From Flavobacterium rivuli WB 3.3-2 = DSM 21788 (lineage in GTDB: Bacteria; Bacteroidota; Bacteroidia; Flavobacteriales; Flavobacteriaceae): a stretch of DNA of 32,832 nucleotides. The notes under the pieces are model-generated. The model searched no databases. It was not told where the DNA came from and saw nothing but the letters and a program-made list of their open reading frames with translations. Of this stretch, positions 17,315 through 24,643 are shown in pieces (position 1 is the first letter of the stretch; the number at the start of each line of letters is the position of its first letter). Location of the stretch: NCBI RefSeq assembly GCF_000378485.1, contig NZ_KB899985.1, positions 1-32,832 of the forward strand. Reading direction: 5' to 3'. The translations under genes were made by a program, and so were the position numbers.

Positions 17315-19939
17315 TTATAACATAGCATCCTCGTTCTCTTTATCGAGGTAGCCCTGCACAATTTGTATGGCATTTGCAATAACATCGCTAAGTGCAGTAA
17401 TATGGCTGCCTTCCTGCGCGTTGCTTATAGCATGTTTAATAGCATCGGTTTCTTTAGGGATAACCTCATAGGTAACCTCACGACCGGATGCTTTAAAGCC
17501 TTCCAGTAACAAACCGTTAATCTCCTCTTCGGTGCGGCCGCGCAGGTGCTTTTCGTTTCGCATAATAATATGGTCAAACATTCGGGCAGCAATTTTTGCA
17601 CACTCCTTAATGTCCTGGTCGCGCCTGTCGCCCACACCAGATATAATTCCTATTTTTTGTGTCGCCTCTACATTTTGCAGATAATCTTCTACGGCAAGGT
17701 AGCCGGCAGGGTTATGTGCAAAATCTATAAGTACTTTAAACTTCCTGAACTCAAAAATATTCATTCGTCCGGGGGTTTGTGCCGTGCCGGGAATAAATGT
17801 TTGCAATGAAAGGCTGATGTCTTCGGTCTTAAAGCCCCACAGGTATGAGGTAAGCGTTGCAGCCAGTGCATTGGCGATCATGAATTTTGCCTTACCACCA
17901 AGCGTAAGCGGAACGTGCGATGCTTTTTCTACCCTTATTTTCCACTCGCCTTTTTTAATGGTAATAAAGCCATTTTCGTAAACAGCTGTAACACGGCCTG
18001 CTTTTGCCTCTTCTTTAATAAAAGGGCTGTCTTCGTAAAGGCTAAAGTAAGCCACGTTGCACTCCAGCTCTTTGCCTATTTTTATACACTCAGGGTCATC
18101 GCCATTTAAAACAGCCCAACCGTCTTTTTTCACGCTGCGCGGAATTACCCTTTTAACACGGGCAAGATCGTCTATGCTATGAATGTCGCTAAGGCCTAAG
18201 TGGTCTTCCTGGATATTGGTAATAATACCAATGTCGCATCGGCTAAAGCCAAGGCCGGAGCGAAGGATTCCTCCACGGGCAGTTTCCAGTACGGCAAATT
18301 CTACCGTAGGGTCTTTTAATATATATTCAGCACTAAAAGGGCCTGTAGTATCGCCTTTTTCGAGCATGTGGTTTTGTACATAAATACCGTCAGATGTGGT
18401 AAAGCCCACTTTAAAACCATTATTTTTTACAATATGTGCCAGCAAACGTGTAGTGGTAGTTTTACCATTAGTACCTGTTACGGCAAAAATAGGGATGCGG
18501 CTTGGCTTACCGGGAGGATACAACATATCTATAACCGGGGCAGCTACATTGCGCGGTAAACCGGATGATGGTGCCAGGTGCATACGGAAACCCGGTGCTG
18601 CATTAACCTCAAGTATTACGCCGCCATTTTCTTTAAGGGGCTGCGTAAGGTTTTCTGCCATAATATCTATACCGCAAACATCAAGGCCTATAACACGGGA
18701 AATCCTTTCTGAAAGAAAAATGTTTTCGGGGTGCATCATATCAGTCACATCTACAGATGTTCCGCCCGTACTAAGGTTTGCTGTCGATTTAAGGTAAACG
18801 ATCTCGCCAATAGCCGGAACCGTTTCAGTAGTGTACCCTTTCTTTTCAAGCAGGTCGGTAGTATCACGGTCTATGGTAATTTCGGTCAAAACATTTTCAT
18901 GCCCGTAACCACGGCGAGGGTCTTCATTTTCCTTATCAATAAGCTCCTGTATGGTGAGCTGTCCATCGCCCTGTACGTGTGCAGGAACCCTTTGTGCTGC
19001 TGCAACAACTTTATTATCTATTACAAGCACACGGAAATCGTATCCTGTAATGAATTTTTCTACAATAACGCGGCTGCCGTATTTTTGGGCAAACTCAAGC
19101 CCGGCAAGAGCATCTTCAAAATTCAATACGTTTATAGAAGCGCCCTTACCATGATTACCATCAAGTGGTTTTAGTACTATGGGGTAACCTATTTCATCTA
19201 TAATAGTTTTAAGGCTTTCTTCATCAGTACAAATACCACCTCCTGCTACAGGTATGGAGGCTGCCGAAAGCATGCGCTTTGTCTGCTCTTTATTACAGGC
19301 AATATCTACAGCTATATGGCTTGTTTTATTAGTAATCGTTGCCTGAAAACGCATCTGGTTAATACCGTAGCCTAATTGTACAAGCGAATTGGTACCAAGG
19401 CGTATCCACGGAATGTCGCGTGCTACGGCTTCTTCTACAATACTGCCGGTACTTGGGCCTAAGCGGTCGCGCTCACGTATCTTGCGCATATTGTGTATAT
19501 CAGCTTCAAGGTCATAATCAGTGCCTGCAATAAGCGCTTCGGCAATACGTACCGATGCTTCGGCAGCATAAATGCCTACGTTTTCTTCCAGATAGCTAAA
19601 CACTACATTATATACACCGGGAGTTTTAGTTTCGCGGGTGCGGCCAAAACCGGTATCCATACCCGCAAGGGTTTGTATTTCGAGGGCAATGTGTTCTATA
19701 ACATGCCCCATCCAGGTGCCTCTTTCTATACGCGAAAAAAAGCCTCCCCTAACACCTTCAGAACAGCGATGGGTAACAAGCGAAGGCATTAAAGCTTCTA
19801 TCCTTTCCCTAAATCCGTCTATTTTATTAGTGGGGTTTTGTTCCATTTCCTCGAGGTCGAGGCGCATTTGTATCAGTTTTTTTCTTTTTACGCTCCATAT
19901 ATTGGGTCCGCGCAGTGCCTGGATTTTCTCGATTTTCAT
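17315..19939 (-). CDS. cphA: Cyanophycin synthetase, copy 2
   Basis: A second 874-residue cyanophycin synthetase in tandem with copy 1. The N domain carries THRCSEGVRGGFFSRIERGT and GHVIEHIALEI (His79, Glu82, His83, Glu87). The ATP-grasp core has VLKPLDGNHGKGA and VLEVNAAPGFRMH. The Mur-ligase domain has the P-loop GTNGKTTT (489-496), NIQEDHLGL and DFAHNPAGY. By eye the two copies are clearly homologous but well diverged, so this is an old duplication or two separately kept lineages. Copy 2 keeps consensus-like residues in places where copy 1 departs (GVRGGFF versus GVYGGFF; RSGLGFS versus RSGLCFD). It is divergent from cyanophycinase, with a 242-base shared upstream region, and is the first minus-strand gene of the locus. 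Confidence 0.94.
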   Translation of the reverse strand: MKIEKIQALRGPNIWSVKRKKLIQMRLDLEEMEQNPTNKIDGFRERIEALMPSLVTHRCSEGVRGGFFSRIERGTWMGHVIEHIALEIQTLAGMDTGFGRTRETKTPGVYNVVFSYLEENVGIYAAEASVRIAEALIAGTDYDLEADIHNMRKIRERDRLGPSTGSIVEEAVARDIPWIRLGTNSLVQLGYGINQMRFQATITNKTSHIAVDIACNKEQTKRMLSAASIPVAGGGICTDEESLKTIIDEIGYPIVLKPLDGNHGKGASINVLNFEDALAGLEFAQKYGSRVIVEKFITGYDFRVLVIDNKVVAAAQRVPAHVQGDGQLTIQELIDKENEDPRRGYGHENVLTEITIDRDTTDLLEKKGYTTETVPAIGEIVYLKSTANLSTGGTSVDVTDMMHPENIFLSERISRVIGLDVCGIDIMAENLTQPLKENGGVILEVNAAPGFRMHLAPSSGLPRNVAAPVIDMLYPPGKPSRIPIFAVTGTNGKTTTTRLLAHIVKNNGFKVGFTTSDGIYVQNHMLEKGDTTGPFSAEYILKDPTVEFAVLETARGGILRSGLGFSRCDIGIITNIQEDHLGLSDIHSIDDLARVKRVIPRSVKKDGWAVLNGDDPECIKIGKELECNVAYFSLYEDSPFIKEEAKAGRVTAVYENGFITIKKGEWKIRVEKASHVPLTLGGKAKFMIANALAATLTSYLWGFKTEDISLSLQTFIPGTAQTPGRMNIFEFRKFKVLIDFAHNPAGYLAVEDYLQNVEATQKIGIISGVGDRRDQDIKECAKIAARMFDHIIMRNEKHLRGRTEEEINGLLLEGFKASGREVTYEVIPKETDAIKHAISNAQEGSHITALSDVIANAIQIVQGYLDKENEDAML

Positions 19940-20077
19940 AAAATGGCAAAAATGGGGATAAGGTTAATGTAAATTAGTAAAATATATTCTTGTTTTTGTT
20001 TTTTTAGTAAAGTACGACAAATGCGTTTTAAATGGCATTTCATCGTTAGAAAATTACTTAAAAAAATAATTAAAAAG

Positions 20078-20085
20078 TATCTTTG
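20078..20085 (+). promoter_or_regulatory. Candidate upstream -7 element for cphB
   Basis: TATCTTTG matches TAnnTTTG and would give a leader of about 90 nt to the cyanophycinase gene. The -33 region is poor, and a better promoter lies nearer the gene. Confidence 0.35.
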
Positions 20086-20147
20086 CGGTAAATATTTTAT
20101 AAAAAGCCTGATTGGTAACAATTAAGCGAGAAATAATTAACCGTAAA

Positions 20148-20177
20148 TTGCGTTTTTTACGTATTTAATTACTTTTG
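20148..20177 (+). promoter_or_regulatory. Promoter immediately upstream of cyanophycinase
   Basis: TTG at 20148-20150, a 19-bp spacer and TACTTTTG at 20170-20177. The ATG is at 20182, only 4 bases after the -7 box, so a transcript from here would be leaderless or nearly so. Confidence 0.65.
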
Positions 20178-20181
20178 CACT

Positions 20182-21120
20182 ATGAATAATGTACAGGGAA
20201 AACTGATAATTATAGGGGGAGCGGTAGATAAAGGCAGTTTTACTGAGGTGTCTTTTGACCAGAATATAGCGAACAACCTAAACTTTTTTGAAACAGGGAT
20301 TTTAAGCCGGATCATTCGTGAATCTAAACATGGCGAAGAGTCGCGCATTGAGGTTATAACTACAGCATCGGTTATACCGAGGCAGGTGGGGCCACAGTAT
20401 GTTAAGGCATTTGAATACCTTAATGCAAAAAATGTAGGGTTAATGTACATTGAAAAACGGGAGCAAACTAAAGACCCCGAAATACTGGCACGCATACAGG
20501 CAGCAGATGTGGTTATGTTTACCGGTGGCGACCAGCTTAGGTTAACATCTATTTTGGGCGGAACTAAACTGCATGACATTATTCTTGATAAATTTAAGAA
20601 CGAAGATTTTATATATGCCGGTACATCGGCGGGTGCTGCTGCGGCATCTAATAACATGATCTATCAGGGTAGCAGCCAGGAAGCGCTGCTTAAAGGCGAA
20701 GTAAAAATTACCAGCGGCCTTAGCCTTATAGAAAATGTAATTATAGATACCCACTTTGTACAACGTGGCCGTATAGGGCGCCTGTTTCAGGCTGTTGTAG
20801 GCAATCCACGCGTTCTTGGTATTGGCCTTGGCGAAGATACCGGGCTGCTTATTACCAGCGACGGCAGGATGGAAGCTATAGGATCTGGACTTGTGATACT
20901 GGTAGATGGAAGACAAATAATGGATACTAATTTAACCCAGGTAGAACTTGGCAAGCCAATATCTATAAACAATATGATAGTGCACGTTATGAGTATGTAT
21001 GATACTTACGACCTTAACACGCATTCTATGGAAATACATAACTCGCAATATTCATTGCCATTGTATGTTCCTGCAGAGACAGATGCAGACGAGGCAATTA
21101 AAACAGATGATGTAGAGTAA
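20182..21120 (+). CDS. cphB: Cyanophycinase
   Basis: A 312-residue peptidase of family S51 that cuts cyanophycin from its end into beta-Asp-Arg dipeptides. The catalytic serine is Ser149 in the elbow YAGTSAGAAA. FTGGDQLRL (113-121) is the conserved glycine-rich loop, DTHFVQRGRIGRL (189-201) holds the active-site His191, and GIGLGEDTGLL (213-223) is a family block. There is no signal peptide, so it should act on cytoplasmic granules. The C-terminal ~35 residues are polar and acidic. It is divergent from the cyanophycin synthetases and followed by an isoaspartyl dipeptidase, the expected next step. Confidence 0.95.
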   Translation: MNNVQGKLIIIGGAVDKGSFTEVSFDQNIANNLNFFETGILSRIIRESKHGEESRIEVITTASVIPRQVGPQYVKAFEYLNAKNVGLMYIEKREQTKDPEILARIQAADVVMFTGGDQLRLTSILGGTKLHDIILDKFKNEDFIYAGTSAGAAAASNNMIYQGSSQEALLKGEVKITSGLSLIENVIIDTHFVQRGRIGRLFQAVVGNPRVLGIGLGEDTGLLITSDGRMEAIGSGLVILVDGRQIMDTNLTQVELGKPISINNMIVHVMSMYDTYDLNTHSMEIHNSQYSLPLYVPAETDADEAIKTDDVE

Positions 21121-21141
21121 GTTTTAATGAAAATAATATGG

Positions 21142-21200
21142 GGCACAAAGGCTCACGAGGTTTATAACATGGTTGTAATTTCTTTGTGAATCTTTGTGCC
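21142..21200. repeat. Inverted repeat in the cphB-dipeptidase spacer
   Basis: A 15-bp inverted repeat with two mismatches, 21142-21156 with 21186-21200 (core GGCACAAAG / CTTTGTGCC), followed by TTCTTCGTGTAACTTT. It has no T tract, so it looks more like a REP-type element than a terminator. It lies 35 bases before the dipeptidase start codon. Confidence 0.55.
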
Positions 21201-21235
21201 TTCTTCGTGTAACTTTATGAAACAAATTTTAAAAG

Positions 21236-22078
21236 ATGAAAATAATTATACACGGCGGTTTCTTTAGCGAATCTACTACCGATGCTCAAACTAAGCATGC
21301 CAAACAGGAGGCACTTATTGCTATTGTAAAAAAATCGTACGATTACCTAAAAACGCATACGGCTACTCAAGCGGTGGTATATGCAGTGTCGTTGTTAGAA
21401 GACAGTCCGCTGTTTAATGCCGGAATAGGGTCGCAGATACAAAGCGATGGGCAGATACGCATGAGTGCTGCCTTAATGGATGGCGAAACCCAGAAGATGA
21501 GTGGTGTTATTAATATACAGAATGTGCAGAATCCCATTCTTGTAGCCGAAAAACTGTCGCCGTATGATGATCGTGTTTTAGGTGGAGAAGGGGCAACACA
21601 GTATGCACATACTAACGGCTTTGCAGAATTTAGCACGGAGACACCTGAAAGACGTGCAGAATATGAAAAAAAACTTGCAGGAACTGGCGTAGGGACCGTG
21701 GGCTGTGTAGCGCTTGATGCTGACGGCAAACTTGCCGTGGCAACATCTACCGGAGGTAAGGGTTTCGAAATGGTAGGCCGTATAAGTGATAGTGCCACCG
21801 TTGCCGGAAATTATGCCAATGCCTTTTGTGGTGTAAGCTGTACCGGTGTGGGCGAAGATATTGTAAGCAATGCCACCGCTGCAAAAATTGTTACCCGCGT
21901 TACCGATGGCATGCCAATAGCTAATGCTTTTGCCAAAACGTTTAACGAACTAAAACCTTATGACGGTTTTGCCGGTGCCATTGCAATAGATGCACAAGGA
22001 AACATTTTTCATCAGGACTCGCACCCCAGTATGGTATTTGCAAGTTTTGATGGGGAGAGTGTAAAAGTATTTAATTAG
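21236..22078 (+). CDS. iaaA: Plant-type L-asparaginase / isoaspartyl (beta-aspartyl) dipeptidase
   Basis: A 280-residue Ntn-hydrolase precursor. Autocleavage before Thr154 (GTGVGTVGCVALD) would give alpha and beta subunits with Thr154 as the nucleophile; STGG (about 175-178) and the Gly-rich VGRISDSATVAGNYAN follow as in the family. LFNAGIGSQIQSDG corresponds to the usual NAGxGSxxxxDG block. These enzymes hydrolyse beta-aspartyl dipeptides. Next to cyanophycinase the natural substrate would be beta-Asp-Arg, giving free Asp and Arg; this role is inferred from context. It is somewhat shorter than the E. coli enzyme, mostly in the linker before the nucleophile. The 115-base spacer from cphB suggests cotranscription. 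Confidence 0.92.
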   Translation: MKIIIHGGFFSESTTDAQTKHAKQEALIAIVKKSYDYLKTHTATQAVVYAVSLLEDSPLFNAGIGSQIQSDGQIRMSAALMDGETQKMSGVINIQNVQNPILVAEKLSPYDDRVLGGEGATQYAHTNGFAEFSTETPERRAEYEKKLAGTGVGTVGCVALDADGKLAVATSTGGKGFEMVGRISDSATVAGNYANAFCGVSCTGVGEDIVSNATAAKIVTRVTDGMPIANAFAKTFNELKPYDGFAGAIAIDAQGNIFHQDSHPSMVFASFDGESVKVFN

Positions 22079-22128
22079 TTTAAGCCTGCCTGTTATTAGT
22101 TAGATCGTAGTCATAATTTCAATACAAC

Positions 22129-22156
22129 AAACCCGTAAGTGATTGCTTACGGGTTT
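22129..22156. terminator. Bidirectional terminator between convergent genes
   Basis: A perfect 11-bp stem AAACCCGTAAG / CTTACGGGTTT (22129-22139 with 22146-22156) lies between the dipeptidase gene (plus) and the glycosyltransferase gene (minus). It is followed by a T-rich stretch on the plus strand and a weaker one on the minus strand. Confidence 0.75.
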
Positions 22157-22179
22157 ATTATTTAAATATCTATAGATAT

Positions 22180-23127
22180 TTAATCTACTCTTTTGTCTAT
22201 AAAATATCGTGGCCTTTTTTTTACTTCGAGGTATATTTTGCCAATGTATTCGCCAAGGATACCAAAGCAGAACAACTGTACACCGCCTAAAAAATACATA
22301 GGCAATACTGTAGAAAGCCACCCAGGCACTACGTGGCCAAGAAATAAACCAAAAATGGCATAACCTGACATAACAAGACAAAGAAAAAATATAGCAAAGC
22401 CTATTATACTAACAAGGCGTAATGGGTAATTACTAAAAGAGGTAATACCGTTCCATGCAAATGATAACATTTTGCTAAAAGAAAATTTAGATTCTCCGGC
22501 GAAACGTTCCTGGCGGTTATAGTACACAACATCGTTGTTAAACCCTATAGATGGGATTATGCCTCTTAAAAAAAGATTAACTTCGTCAAATTCTGCCAAT
22601 GCATTTAATACCCTGCTACTGCATAAACGATAATCGGCATGGTTGTGTATAATATTTACTTTCATGCGCTGCATCAGGCCATAAAATAGTAAAGCACTGT
22701 TTCTTTTAAAAAAACTATCTGTATCGCGTTCTTTCCTTACACCGTATACAACATCTGTACCCTCACAAAATTTTAATATCATCTCCTCAAGTACATTTAT
22801 ATCATCCTGAAGGTCGGCATCAATAGATATAAGAGCGTCTGCTTCATCTTTAAAAGTTAGCAAGCCTGCAAGCAGAGCATTTTGAGCCCCTACATTACTA
22901 ACCAGCTTAAGGCCCTTAATGTTGCTAAGTGTTGTAGCATTGGCCGTAATTTTTAGCCATGTGGCATCTTTACTACCATCATCTATAAATGCAATGAAAC
23001 TACTTTGAGAGATTATATTATTATCTGCAAGCCTGGTAATAATATTGTGTAACCTGTTAGCAGTTTCATTAATCACTAATTCCTCGTTGTAACAGGGCGA
23101 TACCACTCCTATAATGGGCTTTTGCAT
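22180..23127 (-). CDS. Family 2 glycosyltransferase, polyprenyl-phosphate type (GtrB/DPM1-like)
   Basis: A 315-residue protein from the ATG at 23127. A longer frame reaching an ATG at 23169 is unlikely because that codon overlaps a TAnnTTTG promoter box. The GT-A domain shows VVSPCYNEE (residues 8-16), FIDDGSKDAT and the metal-binding DAD of SIDADLQDD (about 103-105). After a linker with RFAGESKFSFSKML come two membrane helices (LVSIIGFAIFFLCLVMSG and STVLPMYFLGGVQLFCFGIL) and the conserved EYIGKIYLEVKKRPRY tail. Relatives transfer a sugar from a nucleotide donor to undecaprenyl phosphate for later use in glycan modification. The donor sugar cannot be deduced. No flippase or second transferase is adjacent. 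Confidence 0.9.
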   Translation of the reverse strand: MQKPIIGVVSPCYNEELVINETANRLHNIITRLADNNIISQSSFIAFIDDGSKDATWLKITANATTLSNIKGLKLVSNVGAQNALLAGLLTFKDEADALISIDADLQDDINVLEEMILKFCEGTDVVYGVRKERDTDSFFKRNSALLFYGLMQRMKVNIIHNHADYRLCSSRVLNALAEFDEVNLFLRGIIPSIGFNNDVVYYNRQERFAGESKFSFSKMLSFAWNGITSFSNYPLRLVSIIGFAIFFLCLVMSGYAIFGLFLGHVVPGWLSTVLPMYFLGGVQLFCFGILGEYIGKIYLEVKKRPRYFIDKRVD

Positions 23128-23162
23128 GGTTAACATAAAATTTAGATGTTTATTGCAGATTG

Positions 23163-23190
23163 CAAACATACTATTTTATTATGTTGTCAA
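23163..23190 (-). promoter_or_regulatory. Candidate promoter of the glycosyltransferase gene
   Basis: On the minus strand TTG (23188-23190) and TATGTTTG (23163-23170) are separated by 17 bp, shorter than the usual 19-21. The -7 box overlaps the most upstream ATG and so favours the internal start. Confidence 0.45.
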
Positions 23191-23223
23191 TATATAAAAA
23201 TAGTATTAATAGTAAAGCAACAA

Positions 23224-23251
23224 AAAACCCGTTTATTGCTAAACGGGTTTT
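23224..23251 (-). terminator. Terminator of the thrS-infC-rpmI-rplT operon
   Basis: A perfect 12-bp stem AAAACCCGTTTA / TAAACGGGTTTT (23224-23235 with 23240-23251, 4-nt loop), followed on the minus strand by T residues. It is the strongest terminator in the window. Confidence 0.9.
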
Positions 23252-23293
23252 GCTGTGTAAGTAAGAAATAAATATATTGTTTATAAAACGTTT

Positions 23294-23638
23294 TTATTTA
23301 ACCTGGTTAACTATCGCTTCAAAAGCTTCAGGGTGGTTAGCAGCAAGATCTGCAAGAACCTTACGGTTCAATTCGATATTTGCAGCTTTAACTTTACCCA
23401 TGAACTGAGAGTAGCTTAAACCGTATTGTCTTGCACCAGCGTTGATACGCATGATCCAAAGTGCACGGAAGTTTCTCTTTTTAGCTTTACGGTCGCGGTA
23501 AGCATAAACCATTGCTTTTTCAACGGCATTTTTAGCTACTGTCCAAACGTTTTTACGTCTTCCAAAGAAACCTTTGGCTTGCTTCATAATTCTCTTTCTA
23601 CGAGCTCTTGAAGCAACTGAATTTACTGATCTTGGCAT
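23294..23638 (-). CDS. rplT: Large-subunit ribosomal protein bL20
   Basis: A 114-residue basic protein with the bL20 pattern: MPRSVNSVASRARRKRIMKQ at the N-terminus, AKGFFGRRKNVW, RDRKAKKRNFRALWIMRINA and YSQFMGKVKAANIELNRKVL. bL20 is needed early in 50S assembly and in many bacteria represses its own operon by binding the mRNA leader. It is the last gene of thrS-infC-rpmI-rplT and is followed by a strong terminator. Confidence 0.98.
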   Translation of the reverse strand: MPRSVNSVASRARRKRIMKQAKGFFGRRKNVWTVAKNAVEKAMVYAYRDRKAKKRNFRALWIMRINAGARQYGLSYSQFMGKVKAANIELNRKVLADLAANHPEAFEAIVNQVK

Positions 23639-23736
23639 AATTTTTCTTTTTTTTTGTAGCAGGCGGCTTGCAAATGCGCAAACACTTATTGGCCATACTC
23701 CAGGGTTATTTTAATTGTTTAACCGGCAGCGGCTTA

Positions 23737-23934
23737 TTAGATAAGCCTTAATTGCTGCTTAACGCTCCTCTCATCTGTTGGGTGTACCAGTGCAGAGTGA
23801 GTAAGAGCAAGCTTGCGCTTCTTAGATTTTTTAGTCAGGATGTGACTTTTAAAAGCGTGCTTTCTTTTAATTTTACCTGAGCCAGTAACTTTAAATCGTT
23901 TTTTGGCAGAGGATTTAGTTTTCATTTTAGGCAT
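23737..23934 (-). CDS. rpmI: Large-subunit ribosomal protein bL35
   Basis: A 65-residue protein with the bL35 signature MPKMKTKSSAKKRFKVTGSG and HILTKKSKKRKLALTHSALV. It lies between infC and rplT, the near-universal order. A structured 134-base spacer separates it from infC and 98 bases separate it from rplT, long enough to hold regulatory RNA. Confidence 0.97.
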   Translation of the reverse strand: MPKMKTKSSAKKRFKVTGSGKIKRKHAFKSHILTKKSKKRKLALTHSALVHPTDERSVKQQLRLI

Positions 23935-24007
23935 TTTGTTCCTGTATTTAATTTATTCTTACTTACTTTATAATCAAGGGCTTTTCGGCCTTCTTAAACA
24001 TACTTTT

Positions 24008-24045
24008 AGTAACAACGCAGCAAATAATCACTGCGACGAGTTACT
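24008..24045 (-). ncRNA. Candidate leader hairpin in the infC-rpmI spacer
   Basis: On the minus strand the spacer folds into a two-part stem: AGTAAC pairs with GTTACT and CGCAG with CTGCG, separated by an asymmetric internal loop and closed by a 10-nt loop. A short GGCC-GAAA-AGCC-like hairpin follows before rpmI. There is no T tract, so it is not a terminator. Its place before rpmI-rplT is where bL20-binding leaders occur in other bacteria; that it works this way here is only inferred. Confidence 0.3.
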
Positions 24046-24068
24046 GAACACTGCCTTATAAGGGCTGA

Positions 24069-24626
24069 TTACGCTTTTTTCTTCTTAGGTGCAATAAACA
24101 TAATCATCCTTTTACCCTCAAGAACCGGCATCGCTTCTACTTTACCCCACTCCTCAAGATCGGTAGCAAGTTTAAGCAGCAATATTTGCCCTTGTTCTTT
24201 ATAGATAATAGAACGCCCTTTAAAGAATACAAATGCTTTTAGTTTAGAACCCTCTTTAAGGAACTTTTCAGCATTCTTTCGTTTAAAGTCATAATCATGC
24301 TCATCGGTTTGCGGTCCGAAGCGTATTTCTTTAACAACAATTTGCGTAGACTTAGCCTTAAGCATCTTGTCGCGTTTCTTTTGTTCGTAAAGAAACTTTT
24401 TATAGTCCATAATCTTGCATACGGGCGGCTCGGCGTTTGGTGAAATTTCCACCAGGTCAAGCTCAAATCCCTCTGCCATTTGCAGTGCCTGCGAAGTTTT
24501 ATAAACTCCCGGTTCTACATTTTCTCCCACAAGCCTTACTTCGGGTACGCGGATGGCATTGTTAGTCCTGTGCGCATCTTTTTTTTCTACTCGAGGCTGG
24601 TAGCCTCTGTTGTTTCTTATTGCTAT
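24069..24626 (-). CDS. infC: Translation initiation factor IF-3, with a non-AUG start
   Basis: IF-3 binds the 30S subunit and rejects wrong start codons. The frame contains the whole family pattern: AIRNNRGYQPRVEKKDAHRT, IRVPEVRLVGENV, EPPVCKIMDYKKFLYEQKK and the C-terminal domain KEIRFGPQTDEHDYDFKRKN to KRMIMFIAPKKKKA. The first GTG (24530) would remove about 32 conserved N-terminal residues. Between it and the in-frame stop at 24639-24641 there is no ATG, GTG, TTG or CTG. The chosen start is the ATA at 24624-24626, giving xAIRNNRGYQPR, where I recall homologues beginning MAIR; the ATT at 24636-24638 is the alternative. This recalls the AUU start of E. coli infC, which permits self-regulation. 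The gene follows thrS by 17 bases. Confidence 0.93.
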   Translation of the reverse strand: MAIRNNRGYQPRVEKKDAHRTNNAIRVPEVRLVGENVEPGVYKTSQALQMAEGFELDLVEISPNAEPPVCKIMDYKKFLYEQKKRDKMLKAKSTQIVVKEIRFGPQTDEHDYDFKRKNAEKFLKEGSKLKAFVFFKGRSIIYKEQGQILLLKLATDLEEWGKVEAMPVLEGKRMIMFIAPKKKKA

Positions 24627-24643
24627 GGCTTTAAAAATTTAAG

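Noticed and set aside
14474..19939. Tandem cphA copies as an assembly duplication artefact
   Set aside because: The two proteins differ throughout at the residue level and the flanking DNA is unrelated, so they are genuine diverged paralogues.
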